Positions 1-5,306 of a stretch of 5,306 bases of DNA are shown one piece after another. The notes beneath the pieces were generated by a model. That model searched no databases. It saw nothing but the letters and a program-made list of their open reading frames with translations, and had not been told where the DNA came from. Source of the DNA: Actinomycetes bacterium (GTDB lineage: Bacteria > Actinomycetota > Humimicrobiia > JAHJRV01); assembly GCA_030612085.1 (NCBI GenBank), contig JAUWOM010000078.1:1-5306 (forward strand), read 5' to 3'. Position 1 is the stretch's first letter; each line of letters starts with the position of its first letter. The position numbers and the translations under genes were made by a program.

Positions 1-1304
1 TTTTAGATACCTGGTTTAGCTCTGCCTTATGGCCATTTTCCACCATAGGATGGCCAGAAGAAACACCAGAGCTGAAATATTTCTTTCCTACAGATACATT
101 AACAACAGCTAATGAAATTATCTTCTTCTGGGTTGCAAGAATGATTATGACATCATTATATTTTATGAAAAAGATTCCATTCAGCAGAGTTTTTATCCAT
201 CCTACGATATATGATAAATTCGGGAAAAAGATGAGCAAATCTTTGGGAAATGTAATTGACCCTGTTCCTGTGATGGAAAAATATGGTACAGATTCTTTAA
301 GATTTACGCTTTCTTTTTTAACATCACCTGGTAGAAATATATCTTTAGGTGAAGAAACAATAGAAGGGATGAGGAATTTTGTAAATAAGATATGGAATGC
401 AGCAAGGTTTGTTCAAATGGGTACAAAAAAAATAAATTATAAAGAAATTGATAAAACTAAACTGAACTACCAATTAGAAGATAGATGGATTATTAGCAGA
501 TTCAATAAAGTTGTTAAGAATGTGTTAGAGAATCTCGAAAAATTTGATTTTGCGGAAGCATCAAAGCAGCTCTATAAATTCTTCTGGAGGCAGTATTGTG
601 ATTGGTATATTGAACTTTGTAAAAGTAGACTATATCAAGATGAGGATGAAATAGCTAAAAGTACTGTAGGATATGTATTAATAAATATATTAGAAAGATA
701 TTTAAGACTTCTTCATCCGTTCATGCCATTTATTACTGAGAAAATATGGCAAAGTTTACCCCTGGAAAGTGAGAGTATAATGATATCCTCATATCCTGAA
801 TATAAATCTGAAGAGATTGATAAAGAAGCAGAATATGAGATGGAGATTTTAATAGAATTGATAAGTTCAATTAGGAAAGTCAGAAGTCAGTTATCAGTGG
901 AACCTTCAAAGAGATTTCCAGCATATTTAATTACTGATGATTTGGATAAGAAGAACCTAATAGGAAAGAATATTGAGAAATTAATAAAATTGGGAGGTCT
1001 TAATAGTATAGACTTTATAAAGGAAATAGATGATTTGTCTAAGTATGCCAAATCCCATGTAACAGGAGTTGATATATTTATACCACTACTTGAGTTAGTT
1101 GATATAAAAGAGGAAACAGAAAGGTTAAAAAAACGTTTAAGTAAGGTTAAAGCTGATTATGAAAAAAGCAAAAAGAAACTATCAAATGAGCAATTCTTAC
1201 AGAAAGCTCCGGAGCATATTATTTTAAGGGAAAAAGAAAAGCTGGAAGAACTGGAAAAAGAAATAGAAAGTATTGAAAATCAAATAGAAAGCATAAAAAA
1301 ATAA
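1..1304 (+). CDS. valS: Valyl-tRNA synthetase, C-terminal half (5' end outside window)
   Basis: Cytoplasmic class I aminoacyl-tRNA synthetase that charges tRNA-Val with valine. The frame is open from the window edge (first full codon at 3), giving 433 residues, about half of the usual ~880. The catalytic HIGH motif and editing domain lie upstream, outside the window. Visible in order: DTWFSSALWPFS (6-41), the family's conserved segment after the editing domain; EIIFFWVARMIM (114-149); the KMSKS ATP-binding loop (228-242) within GKKMSKSLGN; NKIWNAARF (about 384-410); the helical anticodon-binding domain with DRWIISRFNKV (480-512), FWRQYCDWYIEL (582-617) and HPFMPFITEKIWQ (714-752); and a charged C-terminal coiled coil (about 1095-1301) containing FLQKAP, typical of the ValS tRNA-binding arm. 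The residues before KMSKS read IYD where many ValS have VRD, and TANEII replaces the common TGYDII; both look like lineage variation. No hairpin terminator follows, and folC starts 78 bp downstream. Confidence 0.97.
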   Translation, partial: LDTWFSSALWPFSTIGWPEETPELKYFFPTDTLTTANEIIFFWVARMIMTSLYFMKKIPFSRVFIHPTIYDKFGKKMSKSLGNVIDPVPVMEKYGTDSLRFTLSFLTSPGRNISLGEETIEGMRNFVNKIWNAARFVQMGTKKINYKEIDKTKLNYQLEDRWIISRFNKVVKNVLENLEKFDFAEASKQLYKFFWRQYCDWYIELCKSRLYQDEDEIAKSTVGYVLINILERYLRLLHPFMPFITEKIWQSLPLESESIMISSYPEYKSEEIDKEAEYEMEILIELISSIRKVRSQLSVEPSKRFPAYLITDDLDKKNLIGKNIEKLIKLGGLNSIDFIKEIDDLSKYAKSHVTGVDIFIPLLELVDIKEETERLKKRLSKVKADYEKSKKKLSNEQFLQKAPEHIILREKEKLEELEKEIESIENQIESIKK

Positions 1305-1372
1305 AAATGTCTTCGAAACCATACCACAAATCTATTAATAATATTAATTTAAAAATATAAATTCTTAATTTT

Positions 1373-1378
1373 AGGATG
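1373..1378 (+). promoter_or_regulatory. Ribosome binding site for folC (fixes the TTG start)
   Basis: AGGATG lies just upstream of the TTG at 1383, with AGGA about 6 nt from the start. The ATG inside this site (1376) is out of frame and reaches TGA after three codons. An in-frame TGA at 1377-1379 excludes any longer folC reading. TTG 1383 is therefore the first usable start and gives the expected N-terminus for the family. Confidence 0.6.
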
Positions 1379-1382
1379 AAAA

Positions 1383-2693
1383 TTGACCTTTAAGCAAGTA
1401 GTGGCAGAGTTGGATGCCACTGAAAAGTTTGGAACAAATCCCAGTCTCGATACTATAAGGGAAATTTGTAATAGACTGAATAATCCTCAGAATGATTATC
1501 CTACTATCCATATAGTTGGAACTAATGGGAAAACATCAACTGCAAGGATAATTAGCTCTATATTAACACACCTGGGATATAAAACTGGTTGTTACATCTC
1601 TCCCCACATATTTTCATATATTGAGAGATTTGCAATTGATAATGAATTTATCAGTGAAAATGATTTTGTCTCTTATTATGAGAAGATTAAAAAAATAGCA
1701 AATGAATTAGAAAATTCTCCAGGTTCTAAAAAAGTAACCCACTTTGAGATATTAACTTCAATGGCTTTCTTATATTTTAGTGAAAGAAAATGCGATTATG
1801 TGGTATTAGAAGCTGGAATGGGGGGAAGATGGGATGCCACAAATTTAGCTGATTCTAAAGTTGTTGTATTAACCAATGTTACTAAAGAACATACGAAATA
1901 TCTTGGTGACACGGTTTGTAAAATTGCAATAGAAAAAGCTGAGGTTATAAAGGATAAAGCATATGTAGTAACTGGTTCATCTAATAAAGATGTTTTAAAA
2001 GTACTAAATAAAAAGTGTGAAGAAAAAATGGCAAGATTGTTTCGGATCAATAAGGATTTTTTTATAAAGAATTGTCAAAGAGAAAATAATTATAGAGTAG
2101 TTGATGTAGAGGGAATTTATAACTATTTTTCAGAAATTAGAATAAATCAGATTTCAAAATATCAATGTGAAAATGCAGCCATGGCAGTTGCAGCAACTGA
2201 ACTTTTTATAGGAAAGGAGAATATAAAACCAGAATTATTAAAAAATACATTAATTCCTGTTGATTTTAGAGGAAGATTAGAAAAAGTGTGGGAAAATCCA
2301 ACTATTATTTTAGATGGGTCTCACAATCCTGGAGCAATAAAAAAATTAGTATTTGAAATTAAAGAGAATTTTCAATATGAAAAGCTTCATTTAATTTTTG
2401 CTGTTCTTAGCGACAAAGATGCCAAAAAGATGTTACAGATTATCTGGTCAATTACAGATAACCTAATAATTACAGAAAGTAAATCATTTAGGAGATATCC
2501 TTACGAAAAACTTTATATATTAGCAAAAAAGATTAAGAAGGAGATGAAAGGAGGACCACCAAAGATTTTTAAAAGAAAAACCATATCAAATTCCATAGAT
2601 TTAGCAAAGAAGTTTTCTAAAGAGAATGATCTGATATGTATTTGTGGGTCATTTACAAATATACCTCTTGCAAGGAATGCATTAAATATATAA
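1383..2693 (+). CDS. folC: Bifunctional folylpolyglutamate synthase / dihydrofolate synthase
   Basis: Mur-ligase-family ATP-dependent amide ligase. It adds glutamate to (tetrahydro)folates and, in many bacteria, also to dihydropteroate. It acts in the cytoplasm. The 436-residue length is normal. Motifs: N-terminal EKFG (14-17); P-loop GTNGKTS (46-52); SPH (73-75) and ERFAID (81-86), the ATP/folate loop region; FEILTSMAF (121-129); EAGMGGRWDATN (143-154); TNVTKEHTKYLGDT (164-177), where H170 matches the conserved metal/phosphate-site histidine; EKAEVIK (184-190), where K185 matches the carbamylated lysine of the family; RGRLE (296-300); DGSHNP (311-316), the C-domain motif usually DGAHNP; and a late GSFTNIPLARNAL (422-434). 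The GTNGKTS and GMGGRWDATN forms resemble actinobacterial FolC as I know it; most other bacteria have GTNGKGS. The order valS-folC is common. Whether the enzyme has both activities cannot be read from the sequence. The TTG start is supported by AGGATG upstream and an adjacent in-frame stop. Confidence 0.95.
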   Translation: MTFKQVVAELDATEKFGTNPSLDTIREICNRLNNPQNDYPTIHIVGTNGKTSTARIISSILTHLGYKTGCYISPHIFSYIERFAIDNEFISENDFVSYYEKIKKIANELENSPGSKKVTHFEILTSMAFLYFSERKCDYVVLEAGMGGRWDATNLADSKVVVLTNVTKEHTKYLGDTVCKIAIEKAEVIKDKAYVVTGSSNKDVLKVLNKKCEEKMARLFRINKDFFIKNCQRENNYRVVDVEGIYNYFSEIRINQISKYQCENAAMAVAATELFIGKENIKPELLKNTLIPVDFRGRLEKVWENPTIILDGSHNPGAIKKLVFEIKENFQYEKLHLIFAVLSDKDAKKMLQIIWSITDNLIITESKSFRRYPYEKLYILAKKIKKEMKGGPPKIFKRKTISNSIDLAKKFSKENDLICICGSFTNIPLARNALNI

Positions 2694-2800
2694 TTTTAAA
2701 GTAATTTTTTCTTGCTATATTGTAATCAAATATTATAGAATTTATTAAATTTTTAAACTGTCCTATTTTTGGAAGTTTATTAACAGGAAAATAAAATAAT

Positions 2801-2829
2801 TAGATATAAAAAATATAAAAATATACAAT
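2801..2829 (+). promoter_or_regulatory. Candidate sigma-70-type promoter for the zinc-ribbon/ndk/mre gene run
   Basis: The 192-bp gap between folC and the next gene (2694-2885) is very AT-rich and is the only gap large enough for a promoter with a leader. TAGATA (2801-2806, 4 of 6 to TTGACA) lies 17 bp from TACAAT (2824-2829, 5 of 6 to TATAAT). This predicts a start near 2836 and a leader of about 50 nt before the TTG at 2886. A weaker alternative is TTGCTA (2712-2717) with TATAGA (2734-2739). In DNA this AT-rich such matches arise by chance, so the call is tentative. No GC-rich terminator hairpin for folC is visible; an A/U-only 7-bp stem (2737-2753, one G-U pair) looks too weak. Confidence 0.25.
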
Positions 2830-2873
2830 ATAGGTATTTCTTAATTAACTGATAAATAAAATAATTATTAAAA

Positions 2874-2878
2874 GGGAG
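2874..2878 (+). promoter_or_regulatory. Ribosome binding site for the zinc-ribbon protein (supports TTG start)
   Basis: GGGAG lies 7 nt before the TTG at 2886. There is no in-frame ATG or GTG near the N-terminus, and an in-frame TAA sits at 2862-2864, so this site decides in favour of TTG 2886 over the next in-frame TTG at 2907. Confidence 0.6.
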
Positions 2879-2885
2879 TAATACA

Positions 2886-3326
2886 TTGCAGATTTTTCAA
2901 GATATATTGGCTTTTTTCCAATCGGAATTTTTTAAATTTGTTATATATCTCTTTTTATATTTCATTGTTGTTATCTGGTTAAGTTTTGTATATTGGACCT
3001 ATAGAGATGCGAATCAGAGAGGAACAAATGGTCTACTTTGGGCTCTGGTTGTTTTTATCTTTAATTTTTTTGGGCTTTTGATATATTTAATTTTAAGACC
3101 ATCTGAGTATGTTCAAGATGTCATGGAACGGGAATTAGAGATAGAAACAAAGGAATCATTAATGAATTTACAGATTCTTAAGTGTCCAGCTTGTGGGAAT
3201 GATGTAGAGAAAGATTTCTTTATTTGTCCATATTGTCGTAAGAAATTAAAAAATTCGTGTCCAAAGTGCGGAAAACCACTTCAATTAAACTGGTCAATTT
3301 GTCCGTTTTGTAAAACACCATTATAG
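2886..3326 (+). CDS. Small membrane protein with C-terminal tandem zinc ribbon, function unknown
   Basis: A 146-residue protein I cannot assign to a named gene. Two hydrophobic helices are clear: about residues 17-36 and 49-70. The loop between them has YWTYRDANQRGTNGLLW, which recalls a widespread short motif in small bacterial two-helix membrane proteins (the N-terminal part resembles phospholipase-D N-terminal membrane domains, a weak likeness). A charged linker (about 71-97) follows, then two CxxC...CxxC zinc ribbons back to back: C100/C103 with C114/C117, and C125/C128 with C139/C142. All eight cysteines are present, so two zinc sites are likely intact. By charge and length the ribbons most likely face the cytoplasm, but topology is inferred. 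It starts with TTG behind GGGAG and ends 12 bp before ndk. In Streptomyces the slot between folC and ndk holds a DUF4233 membrane protein, so this may be a non-homologous occupant of the same place. Ribbons of this type usually bind protein or nucleic acid; no enzymatic motif is visible. Confidence 0.85.
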   Translation: MQIFQDILAFFQSEFFKFVIYLFLYFIVVIWLSFVYWTYRDANQRGTNGLLWALVVFIFNFFGLLIYLILRPSEYVQDVMERELEIETKESLMNLQILKCPACGNDVEKDFFICPYCRKKLKNSCPKCGKPLQLNWSICPFCKTPL

Positions 3327-3330
3327 AATT

Positions 3331-3336
3331 GAGGAG
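3331..3336 (+). promoter_or_regulatory. Ribosome binding site for ndk, unusually close to the ATG
   Basis: GAGGAG ends only 2 nt before the ATG at 3339; counting from the GAGG core the spacing is 4 nt. No other in-frame start gives the conserved ERTLVIIKPDG N-terminus at the usual place, so the start is secure despite the tight spacing. The site lies in the 12-bp gap after the upstream stop, which suggests coupled translation. Confidence 0.55.
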
Positions 3337-3338
3337 AA

Positions 3339-3752
3339 ATGGATATTAAAGAGAGAACACTTGTAATTATAAAACCGGATGGAATTCAAAAAAAATTAAT
3401 TGGTGAAATAATTTCCCGTATTGAAAGAAAGGGGTTAATAATAACCAATTTGAAGATGATGAGGATCTCTAAAGAATTAGCGGAGAAGCACTATGGGGAA
3501 CATAAGAAAAAACCGTTTTATAGAAATTTGATTAATTTTATAACATCTGATTCAGTTGTTGTTATGATAGTTGAAGGTGAGGATGTTATTTCAACATTCA
3601 GATTAATGATGGGTCCAACCGATTCAAGAAAGGCTGCGCCAGGTACAATAAGAGGAGACTATGGTCTTAATATTGAAAGAAATATTATTCATGGTTCAGA
3701 TTCTATTAAAAGTGCTAAAAGAGAGATATCATTGTTTTTTCAAGAAGAATAA
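3339..3752 (+). CDS. ndk: Nucleoside diphosphate kinase
   Basis: Cytoplasmic enzyme that moves the gamma-phosphate between nucleoside triphosphates and diphosphates through a phospho-histidine, balancing NTP and dNTP pools. The 137-residue length is typical of bacterial Ndk. All catalytic residues are visible at near-canonical numbers: K12 in IIKPDG, Y52, F60, R88, T94 in GPTDS, R105 in GTIRGDYG, N115, and the phosphorylated H118 in NIIHGSDS. The N-terminus (MDIKERTLVIIKPDG) fits the family start. The gene is packed tightly between two small membrane-protein genes (12 bp before, 11 bp after), so the three are probably co-transcribed and partly translationally coupled. ndk between folC and mreB is also the Streptomyces arrangement. 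Nothing odd is seen in the protein. Confidence 0.97.
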   Translation: MDIKERTLVIIKPDGIQKKLIGEIISRIERKGLIITNLKMMRISKELAEKHYGEHKKKPFYRNLINFITSDSVVVMIVEGEDVISTFRLMMGPTDSRKAAPGTIRGDYGLNIERNIIHGSDSIKSAKREISLFFQEE

Positions 3753-3759
3753 AAGGAGG
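3753..3759 (+). promoter_or_regulatory. Ribosome binding site for the DUF4321-like gene (supports TTG start)
   Basis: AAGGAGG, a near-perfect Shine-Dalgarno core, starts directly after the ndk stop codon and ends 4 nt before TTG 3764. It is the strongest such site in the window and identifies the TTG as the start. Confidence 0.7.
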
Positions 3760-3763
3760 AAGT

Positions 3764-4018
3764 TTGAGAACGAGAGGAAGAACTGGAAGGATTTTTATAA
3801 CATTACTTGTAGGTCTTTTTTTTGGAGCAATTTTAGGGCATATATTGAAGGATGTATTACCTATTTTAGATGAGGGTTTGAAAGTTGGACTTAAACCACT
3901 CTCTTTAAATCTTTATTTATTTGATATGAGTCTCAGTCTTTATTTTAGGATCACTTTAGCAGCTATAATTGGGATGTTGATTGCATTTCTTGTTGTAGAC
4001 TTGACACGAAGGTATTAA
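3764..4018 (+). CDS. DUF4321-like small two-helix membrane protein
   Basis: An 84-residue protein with a basic N-terminus (MRTRGRTGR), a first membrane helix (about 10-29, with GLFFGAILGHIL), a middle segment with PILDEGLKVGLKPLSLNLYLF (split at about 33-53), and a second helix (about 61-80) ending in TRRY. This layout, the GLxxGxxLG-type first helix and the L(S/T)LxL middle segment match my memory of the DUF4321 family, small proteins of unknown function often found beside maf, radC or mreBCD in Clostridia and relatives. The family assignment is from pattern recognition, not a search. It starts at TTG behind a strong AAGGAGG. It lies 11 bp after ndk and 55 bp before mreB, so a role at the membrane linked to the elongation machinery is a reasonable guess from context only. 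Confidence 0.8.
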   Translation: MRTRGRTGRIFITLLVGLFFGAILGHILKDVLPILDEGLKVGLKPLSLNLYLFDMSLSLYFRITLAAIIGMLIAFLVVDLTRRY

Positions 4019-4060
4019 TGAAAGATTTAGTATCAGCATAACAATCTTACTTTTTATTTA

Positions 4061-4066
4061 AAGGAG
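4061..4066 (+). promoter_or_regulatory. Ribosome binding site for mreB
   Basis: AAGGAG lies 7 nt before the ATG at 4074, the best-spaced Shine-Dalgarno site in the window. This fits the high expression expected of a filament-forming protein. Confidence 0.6.
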
Positions 4067-4073
4067 ATAATAG

Positions 4074-5114
4074 ATGTCTATATTTGACTTTTTTACAGGT
4101 TTGGTTGGTAGAGATATGGGAATAGATTTGGGTACTGTTAATTCAATGGTTTATGTCAGAGGAAAAGGAATAGTTTTAAGGGAACCATCTGTTGTTGCAA
4201 TTAATAGAGATAGCAAAGATATATTAGCAGTAGGTTTAGAAGCAAAAAGAATGGTTGGTAGGACTCCCAGTTCAATAGTAGCAATAAAACCATTGAGGGA
4301 CGGAGTGATATCAGATTTTGATATTACACAAAAAATGTTACGTCACTTCATTAATAAAGTTCATAGATTCAATTTTTTTGCAAGACCAAGAGTGATAATA
4401 TGTGTCCCTTCTGGAATTACCGGAGTTGAGAGAAGAGCAGTTATTGAAGCTGCTGAACAGTCTGGAGTTAGAGCTGTATATATTTTAGAAGAACCAATGG
4501 CAGCAGCAATAGGAACTGAATTACCTGTTAGTGAGCCAATTGGGCACATGATTGTAGATATCGGGGGAGGTACAACTGAAATAGCAGTTATTTCTTTAGG
4601 TGGAATAGTTGTTAGTCAATCCATAAGAATAGCTGGAAATGAGATGGATGAAGCAATAATAAGTATGCTTAAAAGAGACCATAATTTACTAATAGGAGAA
4701 ACTACTGCTGAAGCAGTAAAAATAGAGATAGGATCAGCTTTTACTCAAAATGAGGAAGAGACGGTTGAGGTAAGAGGAAGAGATTTAGTTACTGGTCTTC
4801 CAAAGAGCATGATGCTCTCCAATAAAGATGTAAGAGATGCTTTAGATGAGACATTAAATATAATTACCAATGCTGTAGTTGAGACTTTTGATAAAACCCC
4901 ACCTGAATTAATTGCAGACATCTATAATAATGGAATAATGATGGTTGGAGGTGGCTCTCTTCTTAAAGGAATGTCAGATAGACTGAAACATCATACAAAA
5001 TGTGAAGTTCTTACAACTGAAAATCCTTTAGAGGCTGTTGTCTTGGGAGCAGGAAAATGCGTTGAAAATTTTGAGATTTTTAAAAATTTAATATCATATG
5101 AGAGAGGTGTATAA
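4074..5114 (+). CDS. mreB: Rod-shape-determining actin homologue MreB
   Basis: Bacterial actin that forms ATP-dependent filaments on the inner face of the membrane and directs the elongation complex (MreC, MreD, RodZ, PBP2, RodA) in rod-shaped cells. The 346-residue length is typical. Actin-fold nucleotide motifs are intact: phosphate-1 GIDLGTVNS (16-24), phosphate-2 VDIGGGTTEIAV (161-172), and the adenosine motif MMVGGGSLLKG (289-299). The conserved FFARPRVIICVPSGIT (101-116) and EEPMAAAIG (139-147) are present, with E140 in the catalytic position by family comparison. Membrane contact is likely through the hydrophobic loop near 99-102 (F99, F101, F102). The N-terminus (MSIFDFFTGLV) is also hydrophobic on one side and could help. 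The order DUF4321-mreB-mreC and the mreC start at the mreB stop mark the head of the mre operon. The identity is secure against MreB-like paralogues (Mbl, MreBH) only in the sense that mreC follows directly. Confidence 0.96.
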   Translation: MSIFDFFTGLVGRDMGIDLGTVNSMVYVRGKGIVLREPSVVAINRDSKDILAVGLEAKRMVGRTPSSIVAIKPLRDGVISDFDITQKMLRHFINKVHRFNFFARPRVIICVPSGITGVERRAVIEAAEQSGVRAVYILEEPMAAAIGTELPVSEPIGHMIVDIGGGTTEIAVISLGGIVVSQSIRIAGNEMDEAIISMLKRDHNLLIGETTAEAVKIEIGSAFTQNEEETVEVRGRDLVTGLPKSMMLSNKDVRDALDETLNIITNAVVETFDKTPPELIADIYNNGIMMVGGGSLLKGMSDRLKHHTKCEVLTTENPLEAVVLGAGKCVENFEIFKNLISYERGV

Positions 5115-5121
5115 AAAGGTT

Positions 5122-5306
5122 ATGGCTCTCTCATTACCGAGAAGAAAAAATAAAATAATTCTTGGTATTTTAATAGTTCTCTGTATCATATTGGCTTCCT
5201 TCAATTTAAAATATCAAAATATACTACCTATAGGAAAATCAATTATCTTAGAAGTAGTCTCACCATTACAAAAAGCTGTGACATTTCTAATAAATCCTTT
5301 TATAAA
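5122..5306 (+). CDS. mreC: Rod-shape-determining protein MreC, N-terminal part (3' end outside window)
   Basis: MreC is a bitopic membrane protein that links cytoplasmic MreB to the periplasmic or extracellular part of the elongation complex and activates PBP2. The visible ~61 codons give a short basic N-terminus (LPRRKNK), one membrane helix (about IILGILIVLCIILASF), and then the start of the extracytoplasmic region with EVVSPLQKAVTFLINPF, which matches the family's VSP...P pattern before its coiled coil. Identity also rests on its place after mreB. The start is uncertain. ATG 5122 has AAAGG only 2 nt away, 7 nt after the mreB stop. ATG 5098 and GTG 5107 are in the same frame and would overlap the end of mreB by 17 and 8 bp, but have no good Shine-Dalgarno site. 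Any of these implies coupling to mreB translation. The frame is open to the window edge. Confidence 0.88.
   Translation, partial: MALSLPRRKNKIILGILIVLCIILASFNLKYQNILPIGKSIILEVVSPLQKAVTFLINPFI

Noticed and set aside
141..1304. valS as a short complete gene starting at ATG 141
   Set aside because: The same frame is open to the window edge and upstream codons encode conserved ValS sequence (DTWFSSALWPFS), so the gene simply begins outside the window.
1305..1382. Riboswitch or tRNA-like T-box leader between valS and folC
   Set aside because: The gap is only 78 bp, with no conserved T-box or folate (THF) riboswitch elements and no stable hairpin visible.
1796..2050. 84-codon minus-strand open frame inside folC
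   Set aside because: It lies fully antisense to a well-supported folC with all family motifs; the encoded peptide shows no recognisable domain.
2737..2753. Inverted repeat after folC as an intrinsic terminator
   Set aside because: The stem is seven A/U or G-U pairs with a 3-nt loop and a very short T run; too weak and expected by chance in such AT-rich DNA.
3661..3873. 70-codon plus-strand frame across the ndk/DUF4321 junction
   Set aside because: It is an out-of-frame reading of two well-supported genes, with no recognisable product.
4001..4031. Perfect TTGACA (4001-4006) as the -35 of an mreB promoter
   Set aside because: It lies in the DUF4321 coding end, and no good -10 follows at 16-18 bp; the best match (TTTAGT, 4026-4031) is 19 bp away with 4 of 6 bases.
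4361..4549. 62-codon minus-strand frame inside mreB
   Set aside because: It is antisense to the highly conserved mreB core and explained by codon bias there.

Overview
This is ordinary chromosomal housekeeping DNA, with every gene on the + strand. In order it holds: the 3' half of valS (valyl-tRNA synthetase), folC (folylpolyglutamate/dihydrofolate synthase), a small membrane protein with a tandem zinc ribbon, ndk (nucleoside diphosphate kinase), a DUF4321-like two-helix membrane protein, mreB, and the first ~61 codons of mreC. I see no RNA gene, mobile element, CRISPR array, phage gene or long repeat, and no gene-free stretch over 300 bases.

The DNA is strongly AT-rich by eye. Most genes have clear purine-rich Shine-Dalgarno sites, and three of the six starts in the window are TTG. 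Despite the low GC, the order valS-folC-[small membrane protein]-ndk-[extra gene]-mreB-mreC closely matches the classic Streptomyces locus valS-folC-DUF4233-ndk-mreB-mreC-mreD-pbp2-rodA, as I recall it. The FolC motifs (GTNGKTS, ERFAID, GMGGRWDATN) are also of the type I associate with actinobacteria. The best guess is therefore a low-GC, probably uncultured, deep-branching actinobacterial lineage. DUF4321 proteins are better known to me from Clostridia-like Firmicutes, so a Firmicutes-related or other deep Terrabacteria lineage remains possible.

Layout: valS (1-1304) and folC (1383-2693) are 78 bp apart. A 192-bp AT-rich gap follows and is the most likely transcription break; it holds a plausible but unproven promoter. 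From 2886 on, the genes are packed: zinc-ribbon protein, 12 bp, ndk, 11 bp, DUF4321 protein, 55 bp, mreB, then mreC starting at or just before the mreB stop. These probably form one transcript leading into the rod-shape operon (mreD, pbp2 and rodA would be expected downstream).

Functionally the window joins translation (ValS), one-carbon metabolism (FolC) and nucleotide supply (Ndk) to cell-wall elongation (MreB filaments, and MreC as the scaffold spanning the membrane). The two uncharacterised small membrane proteins flank ndk directly upstream of mreB. They are the only parts of the window whose role is open.
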